From Chloroflexota bacterium (GTDB lineage Bacteria; Chloroflexota; Dehalococcoidia; UBA6926), in assembly GCA_026713485.1 (NCBI GenBank), contig JAPOOK010000004.1:1-40324 (forward strand): a stretch of 40,324 nucleotides of DNA, written 5' to 3'. The position numbers were made by a program, and so were the translations under genes. This document shows positions 6,506 to 15,133 of the stretch, piece by piece. The notes below the pieces were generated by a model. It was not told the origin of the DNA. It saw only the letters and a list, made by a program, of their open reading frames with translations, and ran no database searches. Position 1 is the stretch's first letter; every line of letters starts with the position of its first letter.

Positions 6506-8860
6506 ATGTCAGAAGGGGTCGTTGACATTCGGCAGATGCCGAAACGCGAACTCACTGAAATACAGAAGCGGCAGGCATCCCTGCTATGGTTCTCAGAAGT
6601 CGATGCGGGCGATCTATCGCTTGCCGGCGGCAAGGGAGCTAATCTTGGCGAAATGACGCGCAGGGGCGCTCCGGTTCCGCCCGGGTTCGTTGTCAGCGTC
6701 GTCTCCTATCAGAAATTCCTCACGGACAACGGTCTCGATGGCAAGCTCAGCGAGATTCTCGGCGGCGTCGATGTCTATCACTCCTCGAACCTTGTGGAAG
6801 TCGCCTCGCAGGCGCAGCAGGCGATTCTCTCCGCGCCCATGCCCACCGATCTCGCCGCCGAAATTACAGAGGCCTACACCGAACTCGGCGAGGGGCCCGT
6901 TGCCGTTCGTTCTTCTGCTACGGCGGAGGATCTGCCGGACGCCTCATTTGCGGGGCAGCAGCGCACATATCTGAATGTGGAGGGCATTGAACAGGTTCTT
7001 GAAACCGTCAAGGGCTGCTGGGCAAGCCTGTTTGAGGCGCGCGCCATCTTCTATCGTGCGGAGCAGAATTTCAACCAGCTTGGCGTCGGCATCGCCGTGC
7101 CCGTGCAGCGCATGGTGCAGTCTGAGATTTCGGGCGTCATGTTCACCGCGGAGCCAAATCGCAGTGACCGCTCGAAGGTCCTTATTGAGGCCGTTTACGG
7201 CCTCGGCGAGTCTGTTGTATCCGGCGCAGTGACGCCGGATTCTTATTTGATACAGAAGGACGGCCTGGAAATCCTGGAAAAGCGGCTGGTTCCGCAGAGC
7301 AGGATGCTCACGCGCAATCCGGATGCAGTCGGCGCGGACGACCTGAACCACGAAGTGGACGTCCCCGGTGAAATGTCGCGTACATACAAGCTCACGGACA
7401 CCCTGATAGCCGAGATCGCTCAGCACGGCCTCAACCTTGAGGAGGCGTACAACCATCCGCAGGACATCGAGTGGGCTATGGAGGGCAACTCCTTCTATAT
7501 CACCCAGACACGCCCAATCACCACTCTGAGCAGCGTCGGCGAGTCCGAGGGGCTGGACGTGGACGAATCCGCCTATCCCATGCTCTTGCAGGGAACGCCG
7601 GCCAGCCCGGGCAGCGCCACCGGTACAGTAGTGGTCTTGCCGAAGATCGACGAGACGTCTCTTGATCAGCTTGAGCGGGTCAAGGAGGGGGATGTCCTTG
7701 TTACGGAGATGACCACGCCGGACTATGTCCCCGCCATGAAGCGTGCCGTCGCCATCATCACCAATCACGGTGGCCGCACTGCCCACGCTGCCATCATTTC
7801 CCGTGAACTGAGCATCCCGTGCACCGTTGGCACGGGCGAAGCGACAACCACCCTGACCGACGGCCAGATTGTCACAGTCGACGGATCCACAGGTCGCGTC
7901 TATGAGGGCGCGGTGCCGGGCGCAGGTCAGGAGATCAGCAAGGACGACGCCGCGGCGAGCCTCCGCACGAAGACCAACGTCTACGTCAATCTGGCGGAGC
8001 CGGATTTGGCCGACGTCATCGCGGCGCGCAACGTCGACGGCGTCGGACTGCTCCGCGCGGAGTTCATCGTCGCGCGTATCGGTGAGCACCCCCGCCTGAT
8101 GATTGAAGAGGGACGTGGTGAGGAGTACACGCAAAAGGTGGTTGACGGCCTGATGAAGTTCGCCGCCGCCTTTGATCCCCGCCCGGTTATCTATCGCACA
8201 ACCGACTTCAAGACGAATGAGTACAGGAACCTACGGGGTGGCGACCGCTACGAGCCGGAAGAAGAAAACCCGATGATCGGGTACCGGGGCGCGGGTCGCT
8301 ACGTCAAGGAACCCGATATCTTCGCGCTTGAGATCGAAGCAGTGCGCCGGGTGCGCGCCAAGCACCCCAACCTGCACGTCATGATCCCGTTCGTCCGCAC
8401 CGTGGATGAGCTTGTTCACACCAAGTCGCTGCTGGAGCAGTACGGCCTGCGGCGCGGCGACAATGGCTTCAAGCTATGGATGATGGCGGAGGTTCCCTCA
8501 AACGTGTTCCTGCTGGAGGAGTTCATCAATGTCGGCATTGACGGCGTCTCCATCGGCTCCAACGACCTGACCCAGCTCGTCCTCGGCGTGGATCGAGACA
8601 GCGCCATCCTGGCCGATGATTTCGATGAGCGGAACGAAGCTGTCATGCGCGCCCTCGAGACCATCGTCACGACGGCTGCGCGGCTGGGCATCACATGCGG
8701 CATCTGCGGACAGGCGCCGAGCTTCTTCCCGGATTTGACGGCCAAGCTGGTTGAGTGGGGTATCACCTCCGTGAGCGTATCGCCGGACGTCATCAACCAT
8801 ACGCGCCGCATCGTCCATGAGGTCGAGACGGCACAGGCTGCAGACGCGGCGAAGGGCTAA
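6506..8860 (+). CDS. ppsA: Phosphoenolpyruvate synthase
   Basis: 784 residues, close to the usual length for pyruvate, water dikinases, which convert pyruvate, ATP and water to phosphoenolpyruvate, AMP and phosphate for gluconeogenesis. The N-terminal ATP-grasp-like domain begins with LAGGKGANLGEM and contains VRSSATAEDLPDASFAGQQ. The swivelling phosphohistidine domain has GGRTAHAAI with catalytic His427. The C-terminal TIM barrel has LWMMAEVPSNVFLLEEF, SIGSNDLTQLVLGVDRD and the cysteine-containing CGICGQAP. All expected domains and key residues are present. A GAGGGGG site precedes the ATG. It is the first gene of the core-like region and has its own promoter-like leader. Confidence 0.95.
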   Translation: MSEGVVDIRQMPKRELTEIQKRQASLLWFSEVDAGDLSLAGGKGANLGEMTRRGAPVPPGFVVSVVSYQKFLTDNGLDGKLSEILGGVDVYHSSNLVEVASQAQQAILSAPMPTDLAAEITEAYTELGEGPVAVRSSATAEDLPDASFAGQQRTYLNVEGIEQVLETVKGCWASLFEARAIFYRAEQNFNQLGVGIAVPVQRMVQSEISGVMFTAEPNRSDRSKVLIEAVYGLGESVVSGAVTPDSYLIQKDGLEILEKRLVPQSRMLTRNPDAVGADDLNHEVDVPGEMSRTYKLTDTLIAEIAQHGLNLEEAYNHPQDIEWAMEGNSFYITQTRPITTLSSVGESEGLDVDESAYPMLLQGTPASPGSATGTVVVLPKIDETSLDQLERVKEGDVLVTEMTTPDYVPAMKRAVAIITNHGGRTAHAAIISRELSIPCTVGTGEATTTLTDGQIVTVDGSTGRVYEGAVPGAGQEISKDDAAASLRTKTNVYVNLAEPDLADVIAARNVDGVGLLRAEFIVARIGEHPRLMIEEGRGEEYTQKVVDGLMKFAAAFDPRPVIYRTTDFKTNEYRNLRGGDRYEPEEENPMIGYRGAGRYVKEPDIFALEIEAVRRVRAKHPNLHVMIPFVRTVDELVHTKSLLEQYGLRRGDNGFKLWMMAEVPSNVFLLEEFINVGIDGVSIGSNDLTQLVLGVDRDSAILADDFDERNEAVMRALETIVTTAARLGITCGICGQAPSFFPDLTAKLVEWGITSVSVSPDVINHTRRIVHEVETAQAADAAKG

Positions 8861-8943
8861 TCGTTCAGTCCGCCCTAACCTCAACTCCCCAACGTGCGTT
8901 ACACTAGATATTCATAATTCTCCGACCTACGGGGGCGCGGGCG

Positions 8944-9888
8944 ATGATTGAGGCACGTGGCCTAACAAAGTTTTACGGCGACTTTCCGGCAATTGAGGAC
9001 GTTTCCTTTGCCGCCGAGCCGGGCGAGGTGATTGGATTCCTCGGCCCGAACGGCGCGGGGAAGACGACCACAATGCGCATTATCACGGGCTTCACGCCGC
9101 CTACCGCCGGCACGGCTGTTGTGGCGGGACATGATGTTCAAGAGGAACCGCTGGAAGCCCGGGCATCTATCGGCTACCTGCCTGAAACCGTGCCGCTCTA
9201 CACGGATATGACCGTGCGGGAATACCTGCATTACATGGGAGAGCTGCGCGGCATGAGAAAGTCGCACATCCGCTCTCGGGTGGATGATGTCTTCGGACTC
9301 TGCCGCCTTGAGGAATACACGGACTCCCTGGTCAGCAAGTTATCAAAGGGTTATCGCCAGCGCGTCGGAATCGCGCAGGCCATCCTGCATGAGCCGCCCG
9401 TGCTTGTGCTTGACGAGCCAACCATTGGAATCGACCCACGGCAAGTCGTGGAGACGCGACAGATCATCCGGGGGTTGGGCGGCGACCACACCGTCATCCT
9501 TTCCACCCACATCCTGCCGGAGGTCAGCATGGTCTGTGACCGCGTGCTGATCATCCACGAAGGACGGATCGTGGTCATGGACACGGCGGAAAGGCTGTCC
9601 GCTCGTCTTGGAGGCGTTTCCCGCGTCGTGATGGACGTGCGCGGCCCGCGCGACCAGATCCAGCAGGCTCTCTCTCAGGTGGACGGAGTTGTTGAAGTCC
9701 AACTTTCCGACGCAGGCGGACGCCAGCAGTTCGTTGTGGAGTGCGCGCCGGGCCGCGATATTCGCATAGAGCTTGCCCGCGCCATGGCGGACCGTGGATG
9801 GGGCCTCGTAGAACTCCGCGCGATGGGCCTTTCGCTTGAAGAAATTTTCCTGCGGCTTACCACCGAAGACGAGGAGACGGCCGCGTGA
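8944..9888 (+). CDS. ABC transporter ATP-binding protein (ABC-2 type export)
   Basis: A 314-residue ATPase with Walker A GPNGAGKT (residues 34-41), signature SKLSKGYRQR (131-140, LSKGY in place of LSGGQ) and Walker B VLVLDEPT (153-160), plus the switch histidine in LSTHIL. The LSKGY signature and the C-terminal regulatory extension are typical of ATPases paired with ABC-2 permeases and GldG-like subunits (GldA/NosF-like). It ends in a four-base overlap with the permease gene, so the two are translationally coupled. A possible -10 TACACT (8900-8905) lies upstream. Confidence 0.93.
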   Translation: MIEARGLTKFYGDFPAIEDVSFAAEPGEVIGFLGPNGAGKTTTMRIITGFTPPTAGTAVVAGHDVQEEPLEARASIGYLPETVPLYTDMTVREYLHYMGELRGMRKSHIRSRVDDVFGLCRLEEYTDSLVSKLSKGYRQRVGIAQAILHEPPVLVLDEPTIGIDPRQVVETRQIIRGLGGDHTVILSTHILPEVSMVCDRVLIIHEGRIVVMDTAERLSARLGGVSRVVMDVRGPRDQIQQALSQVDGVVEVQLSDAGGRQQFVVECAPGRDIRIELARAMADRGWGLVELRAMGLSLEEIFLRLTTEDEETAA

Positions 9889-10628
9889 ACGTGCGAACAA
9901 TCCGCACTATCTGGCTGCGTGAGCTGCGCTCCTATGCAAATTCGCCCAACGCCTGGGTGATTGCCGCCATCTTTCTCGGCCTTACCGGCCTCGCGTTCGC
10001 GCTGAGCGTGACTGGGCGATACCCGGAGGCCACAATTCGTGGATTCCTCTTCGGCCCCATCGGTCCAATGGGCGCATTCTTCCTGACGATTCTCATCGCG
10101 CCCGCGCTCACGATGCGCCTGCTTGCAGAGGAGCAGAAGCTGGGCACGATTGAGCTTCTATTGACAGCGCCCGTCAGAGATATCGAGATCGTCTTGGGCA
10201 AATATCTCGCGGCCCTGACAATACTGACCGGCATGTACAGCCTCACTATCTACTTCCCGTTGCAGCTCTTCTTCTTCGGGAGCCCGGACCTCATTCCCCT
10301 ACTCACGGGGTATATGGTCCTCTTCCTCGTGGGCGCCGTGGCTGTTGCCGTGGGGATGCTGGGGTCTGCGCTCACAGCCAATCAGATTGTCTCCGCTATC
10401 TTCTCGCTCGCAATCTTACTGGTGCTTTGGCTATTCAGTGCAACGGCCGCGTTGGGCGATCCTGACCACGCATGGACGGATATCGTCACGTTTCTTGCAA
10501 TGAGTGAGCACATCCGCGATATGGCATTCGGTGTGCTCGACACAAGAGATATCATCTATTTCCTTTCCCTGATTGTGTTTTTCCTCTTCTTGACGGTGCG
10601 GGCCGTGGAAACCCGTCGCTGGCGGTAA
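9885..10628 (+). CDS. ABC-2 type permease (GldF-like)
   Basis: 247 residues with about six hydrophobic segments and the ABC-2 pattern LLAEEQKLGTIELLLTAP after the second membrane segment, which marks the coupling region with the ATPase. It starts with GTG overlapping the ATPase stop. Together with the downstream GldG-like and DUF4340 genes it forms an ABC-2/GldFG-like complex in the cytoplasmic membrane. The substrate is unknown. In Bacteroidota related proteins support gliding, but elsewhere they occur in exporters of unknown cargo, and there is no gliding gene here. Confidence 0.9.
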   Translation: MNVRTIRTIWLRELRSYANSPNAWVIAAIFLGLTGLAFALSVTGRYPEATIRGFLFGPIGPMGAFFLTILIAPALTMRLLAEEQKLGTIELLLTAPVRDIEIVLGKYLAALTILTGMYSLTIYFPLQLFFFGSPDLIPLLTGYMVLFLVGAVAVAVGMLGSALTANQIVSAIFSLAILLVLWLFSATAALGDPDHAWTDIVTFLAMSEHIRDMAFGVLDTRDIIYFLSLIVFFLFLTVRAVETRRWR

Positions 10629-10635
10629 CCCCTCA

Positions 10636-12231
10636 ATGCGTGAGCGTTTATCCCTGCGCGGGGAGCGTGTATCCGAGGACATCGGCGTAGCGCTGCTTGT
10701 CGTCGGTGCGATTGCAGTCATCACCGGCGTGCTCCTGTACGCCATCGTCGCTGAACTCAGGGCGTGGGCGCTTGTCCTCGTTGGTGTCGGCGTTATTGCG
10801 CTTCTGATCGGAGCGTTCCTCAGTCGAGAGCAGGTCGTCCGCATCATGTCCACACGGCAAGGGCGGTATGGCGTCAACACGCTCGTGATGATTGTCGCGT
10901 TCACCGTCATCCTGGCGCTGGTCAACATCGTCAGCGCCGCCGCTAACGCCCGCGTCGATTTGACCGCCAACCAGGGCTTCACGCTCGCAACCCAGACGCA
11001 AGAGGTGCTGAAGAACCTCGACCAGCCGGTGGAGGCGTTCGGTTTCTTCACCCCGGGAGACGAGGCCGCTGCGACCACGGAACAACTACTCCGCGAGTAC
11101 GACCTGCAGAGCGGCAATTTCACGTATGAAATCGTTGATCCTGAGACAGACCCGGCAAAGGCCAGCAGGTTCAACATCGATCAGAACGGTGTGGTTGTCT
11201 TTGCGTCTCGCGACCGTGTGACGCAGACCCGCCAGATTTCCGAGCAGGAATTCACATCAAATCTCCTGCTTGCGACGGGCACACAACTCCGAACAGTCTG
11301 CTTCCTGACAGGACACAACGAACACAGCATCCTGAGCACGACCGACATCGGCATGAGTCGCGCCAAGGAGGCAATGGAGCGCGAGCTGTACGTGGTACGG
11401 GACTTTGGATTTGCATCAGCCGGGCGGGTGCCGGCCGAGTGCTCCGTTGTCATCATCGCCGGCCCGGATCGCGATCTCGTTGAAGAAGAAGGGCGTAGTG
11501 ATCGAGACCTGCTGGGGAACTACCTGGCCCAGGGCGGTAACGTCCTGTTTCTCCTCACTGAGGACACGCCCGATTCCTGGTTGGAGCTGCTTTTCTTCGC
11601 AGGTATTGCGGCCGGCGGCGGCGTCATTGTCGACCCTGCCAGTTATGCGCAGCCCGACATCACAACGCCCACGATCCGTGGCGATGCCTACCTGCCCGGT
11701 CACGCGATAACCGCCCCGATGATCGATCGCTCCCTTGTGACGTTCTTCCCGCTGGTCACTCGTGTGGCCCCGTTGCCCGCGGAAGCCCTGCAAGGCTCCC
11801 CCTTGACCGTCTATCCCCTGGCATTCACTACGGACCGTAGTTGGCTGGAGCGCGACGAGAGCAGCCTGGTGGAACCGCGATTCGATGCGGATCAGGACAC
11901 CCGCGGGCCTCTCTCCATTGCGGCAGCCGTTGAATTCCCCGCCGACCCCCGTTTCCCGGAGGACACTGCCGGACGTATCGTCGCCATCGGAAACTCTGCA
12001 TTTGCGACAAATCAGTTCATCAACTCCGTCGGCAACCTGGATTTGATGATGAATTCCGTCAACTGGCTCACGGAACAGGAAGGGCTTATCGGGGTGAGGG
12101 CGCGGCTGAACGTGCCCCGAATCCTCACGCTCACTCAGCGGCAGGCAAACTGGATTCTCTATTCATCCGTCGGCGTCTTTCCGGCCTTCATGATCCTGAT
12201 CGCGGGGTGGACGTGGTGGCGGCGGCGCTGA
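10636..12231 (+). CDS. GldG-like ABC transporter auxiliary membrane protein
   Basis: 531 residues starting seven bases after the permease. Three N-terminal membrane segments (about residues 16-38, 44-62 and 79-98) are followed by the GldG signature RVDLTANQGFTLATQTQEVL, a large extracytoplasmic domain and a C-terminal membrane helix (about 507-526) ending WTWWRRR. The family is the uncharacterised ABC-type transport auxiliary domain. It acts with the permease on the outer face of the membrane; the exact role and substrate are unknown. Confidence 0.85.
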   Translation: MRERLSLRGERVSEDIGVALLVVGAIAVITGVLLYAIVAELRAWALVLVGVGVIALLIGAFLSREQVVRIMSTRQGRYGVNTLVMIVAFTVILALVNIVSAAANARVDLTANQGFTLATQTQEVLKNLDQPVEAFGFFTPGDEAAATTEQLLREYDLQSGNFTYEIVDPETDPAKASRFNIDQNGVVVFASRDRVTQTRQISEQEFTSNLLLATGTQLRTVCFLTGHNEHSILSTTDIGMSRAKEAMERELYVVRDFGFASAGRVPAECSVVIIAGPDRDLVEEEGRSDRDLLGNYLAQGGNVLFLLTEDTPDSWLELLFFAGIAAGGGVIVDPASYAQPDITTPTIRGDAYLPGHAITAPMIDRSLVTFFPLVTRVAPLPAEALQGSPLTVYPLAFTTDRSWLERDESSLVEPRFDADQDTRGPLSIAAAVEFPADPRFPEDTAGRIVAIGNSAFATNQFINSVGNLDLMMNSVNWLTEQEGLIGVRARLNVPRILTLTQRQANWILYSSVGVFPAFMILIAGWTWWRRR

Positions 12232-12274
12232 CTCACACCTTCCGGGATAGTGCCGTTGCGGAACGGCGCGTTCA

Positions 12275-12856
12275 ATGAATTTCCGAATTACACTCGTCCT
12301 CGTGGTCGTTGCCGTCCTCCTGGGCGGCTACCTGTGGTTCGGACCGCCCCTCACTGAACCGGAGGAAAATACCAGTCCCACCTCACAGGACTGGTTCTAT
12401 TTGGTCGATGACTTCTTGATCAATCGCCTCGACGCATCATATTTCGGCACGGAGGCCACATTCGTTCGAGACAGTGAGCGCGTCTGGTACTACGGCAGTT
12501 TTGAGGGCCCGCCGGTCAGCGAAGAGTTTGCGGGCACCCCATTCCTCGCGGGTGGCGCGCGCTCTCCCCGCCTCATCATGGAGAATCCGGATGATGAGGC
12601 CCTCAGACTCTACGGCCTGGATTCGCCGCAAATTACCCTGCGCCTCTACCTGGAAACCGGGGAGGCGTACACAGTTTCCATCGGTGATCTCACGCCGGAC
12701 CGCATAACAAACTACGCGCGGATTGACGGCATTGACCGCGTATATCTCCTGGACCGCACGTGGGGTGAGCACATGGCCCGCCTCATCACGGAGCAGGACA
12801 TCTTTGTCAGCACTCCAACACCAACACCGGACCCGAATGCCACGCCATCTCCATGA
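12275..12856 (+). CDS. DUF4340 protein
   Basis: 193 residues: an N-terminal signal anchor (about 5-22), then an extracytoplasmic domain with repeated short strand patterns (YGLDSPQITLRLYLETGEAY, ARIDGIDRVYLLDRTW) typical of DUF4340, then a Thr-Pro-rich tail. It follows the GldG-like gene by 43 bases and its stop overlaps the prmA ATG by four bases. DUF4340 proteins regularly sit beside GldG-like subunits, so it is probably the last subunit of this transporter complex. Confidence 0.8.
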   Translation: MNFRITLVLVVVAVLLGGYLWFGPPLTEPEENTSPTSQDWFYLVDDFLINRLDASYFGTEATFVRDSERVWYYGSFEGPPVSEEFAGTPFLAGGARSPRLIMENPDDEALRLYGLDSPQITLRLYLETGEAYTVSIGDLTPDRITNYARIDGIDRVYLLDRTWGEHMARLITEQDIFVSTPTPTPDPNATPSP

Positions 12857-13848
12857 AATGGGTAGAGTTCAGCGTCGTCGTCACCGGTGAAACGGCGGAG
12901 GCCGTCACCGATCTCTTTAGCCAATACAGCCATTCGGGCGGCGTCGCGATCCAGGAAGTGTCGGAACCGGACGAGATTCGCATCGGCCCGCAGTCTCTCA
13001 CCAAGAGCCGCCGCGTTCGCATAGCAGCCTTCGCCCCGCTTCCACAGGATGCCGAGGATGGCGCGATTGTGGCGGCCCGCCAGGGGCTGCGAGACGGCCT
13101 GTCCTACCTGGACATGATCACGTCCGTCGGTGAGCTGCATGAACGGACAATAGCCGACGAGGACTGGGAATCCGCATGGCGTGAGCACTTCCATCCGAAC
13201 CGGGTCGGCATCCGATCCGTTGTCGTTCCAACGTGGCGCGACTATGACCCTGAACCGGATGACATCGTGATTCGTCTCGATCCCGGCATGGCATTTGGCA
13301 CCGGCCTGCATCCCACCACCCAGCTTTGCGCCCGGGAACTTGAAAAGCGTGTGCAGCCGGGAGAAACAGTATTGGACGTTGGCTGCGGCTCCGGCATCCT
13401 ATCGATCATTGCCGCTCGGCTTGGCGCGGGCCAAGTACGAGGCATCGATATTGACCCCGTTGCCATTACAGCGGCGATGGAGAATGTCGCCCATAACACC
13501 CTCTCGGACGTTATCGATATCCGTGAAGGAACCCTGCCCCGTACAGGACAGGATCCGTTCGACGTTGCTCAGCAGGATTGGCCGGAAGCGGTCAAAGAAC
13601 ACGGCGGCTGGGACATTGTCGTCGCCAACCTGACTGCGGAAGTCCTGGAAGAACTTGCCGCGCCGCTTGCCGTCGCAACGCGCCCCGGCGGGATACTCAT
13701 CGGCTCCGGCATCATTGCTGAGAAGTTTGATATGGCGGCGTACGCGCTGATGGAGGCGGGTCTGAGACTCATCGATGCCGTGTCCGACGAAAGCGGAGAC
13801 TGGCGCGCAATCATTCTGATGCGACCCACCGGGACGGAGACCGGATAG
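12853..13848 (+). CDS. prmA: Ribosomal protein L11 methyltransferase
   Basis: 331 residues. The N-terminal domain is the L11-recognition part, and the C-terminal SAM-dependent methyltransferase domain has the glycine-rich motif LDVGCGSGILSIIAARLGAG with acidic GIDIDP after it, and the motif IV-like VVANLTAEVL where Asn replaces Asp as in PrmA. The GMAFGTGLHPTTQL block between domains is characteristic. It trimethylates ribosomal protein L11 in the cytoplasm. The start overlaps the DUF4340 stop, so it is likely co-transcribed with the transporter operon and with the HAD gene that begins directly after its stop. Confidence 0.92.
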   Translation: MKWVEFSVVVTGETAEAVTDLFSQYSHSGGVAIQEVSEPDEIRIGPQSLTKSRRVRIAAFAPLPQDAEDGAIVAARQGLRDGLSYLDMITSVGELHERTIADEDWESAWREHFHPNRVGIRSVVVPTWRDYDPEPDDIVIRLDPGMAFGTGLHPTTQLCARELEKRVQPGETVLDVGCGSGILSIIAARLGAGQVRGIDIDPVAITAAMENVAHNTLSDVIDIREGTLPRTGQDPFDVAQQDWPEAVKEHGGWDIVVANLTAEVLEELAAPLAVATRPGGILIGSGIIAEKFDMAAYALMEAGLRLIDAVSDESGDWRAIILMRPTGTETG

Positions 13849-14550
13849 ATGCCATCCATCCGCGCGGTCCTGCTGGACCTGGACGACACTCTCTGTGATT
13901 CAGAGGGCCTGACACCCCTCCGCCTGCAAGCTGTCCATAAGGCGCTGGCGGATTCCGTTGACCCGGCTCTGCTGACGGAGGTCATGCAGGAGGCGCTGAA
14001 CTGGGACTCGGTCGGCGTGCCGGGCCGATTCCTGAATCGGATGTCGCGCATGGCGGAACGGCTTGGTCTGGACGAAGACGCGACGCAATTCATGCGGGGC
14101 GTCTACAACAAGGTTCTGATGGACCATTTGAGCCTGTATGACGGCGTGGAGGAAACACTGTCATGGCTCGGAGCGCGGTTCAAGCTCGGGCTAATCACAA
14201 ACGGGCCGACGGATCTGCAGCGCGGCAAGATTGATGTGCTGGGGCTGGAGAATCGCTTTGGCTGCATAGCTATCGGCGGAGAGGTGGGCGCGCACAAACC
14301 GGATCCCAGGATCTTCCAGTACTGCCTGGACGGGCTGGGGGTTGAGCCGGCCGAGTGCATCTACGTCGGCGACCGCACAGAAGCGGATGTTGTCGGCGCG
14401 CGTAACATGGGAATAATCGCCATCCGCATCAGAAAGTCGTACCCTTTCCCGATGGACGATGAACCGGCGCCGGACTTCTTCCTGGACAGCGTGAATGAGC
14501 TGCCTGCCTTGATGCTCAAGGAGGGCTGGTCAGCGCCGGAGAACGGCTAA
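13849..14550 (+). CDS. HAD-superfamily hydrolase (YjjG/nucleotidase-like)
   Basis: 233 residues with the four HAD motifs: DLDDT (residues 10-14, nucleophile Asp10 and acid Asp12), the Thr of LGLITNGPTD, the Lys of GAHKPDP and the acidic pair in VGDRTEADV. The helical cap after motif I is a C1-type cap. The wording is close to YjjG-like 5'-nucleotidases and 2-haloacid dehalogenase relatives. It begins immediately after the prmA stop, so the two are coupled. The substrate cannot be read from sequence. Confidence 0.85.
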   Translation: MPSIRAVLLDLDDTLCDSEGLTPLRLQAVHKALADSVDPALLTEVMQEALNWDSVGVPGRFLNRMSRMAERLGLDEDATQFMRGVYNKVLMDHLSLYDGVEETLSWLGARFKLGLITNGPTDLQRGKIDVLGLENRFGCIAIGGEVGAHKPDPRIFQYCLDGLGVEPAECIYVGDRTEADVVGARNMGIIAIRIRKSYPFPMDDEPAPDFFLDSVNELPALMLKEGWSAPENG

Positions 14551-14665
14551 AGCCCCCATTCCCTTGTAGAAGGGAGTACAGTGAGGGCATGGTCGCATCG
14601 CCCGCTCCTTGAGAGTGCGGGTAGGAGTTTGCACCGTACGTGATTCGGGGGTAAGGGGAAGCACA

Positions 14666-15061
14666 ATGAGCACACCCCGGGACAACCAGGACAGTGAAGC
14701 GGAACATCAGGGTGATGGCCTCCGCGACGAGATTGAGGAGATCCTGCGAGAGCAGGGCGAAAAGCCCGTCATGCCACGCCCCCCGAGAGCGCGTGACGGC
14801 GGCCCGATCAACAGCATGGCCGGAATGTTCCGCAACCTGGGGGGCGAAAACGGCGACAGGTTTCGACCTGCGGCCGGCTCATTCATGAAAGCCGCCATGT
14901 TGCTGTTCTTGATGCGTCTGGCCGTCGGGCTGTCCTTCGCCTTCATTGCAGTACGCATTCTTGGGCCTCGAGCCATCCTGCTTTTCATCGTCATCGCCAT
15001 GGCGGTTCTCGCCGTCATCGTGCTCCGGTACATGATTGCTCGCAGGCGTTACAGTCGATAA
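14666..15061 (+). CDS. Small membrane protein of unknown function
   Basis: 131 residues from the ATG at 14666, chosen over the longer frame because AAGGGGA lies upstream at normal spacing. The first 60 residues are acidic and low in hydrophobics (QDSEAEHQGDGLRDEIEEIL), then two adjacent membrane helices (about 71-95 and 100-120) end in RRRYSR. I do not recognise the family. It sits 72 bases before the CobD-like gene on the same strand. Confidence 0.7.
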   Translation: MSTPRDNQDSEAEHQGDGLRDEIEEILREQGEKPVMPRPPRARDGGPINSMAGMFRNLGGENGDRFRPAAGSFMKAAMLLFLMRLAVGLSFAFIAVRILGPRAILLFIVIAMAVLAVIVLRYMIARRRYSR

Positions 15062-15133
15062 CGAACCAGTTTGATGGCACAATGAAGGCAACCTGACATC
15101 GGTGGCCTGAGCGCCGCCGAGTGGAGGATGCCA

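Noticed and set aside
6944-8134. 396-codon minus-strand frame inside ppsA
   Set aside because: Mirror of a long GC-rich coding gene; no motif, no ribosome binding site, and ppsA is complete.
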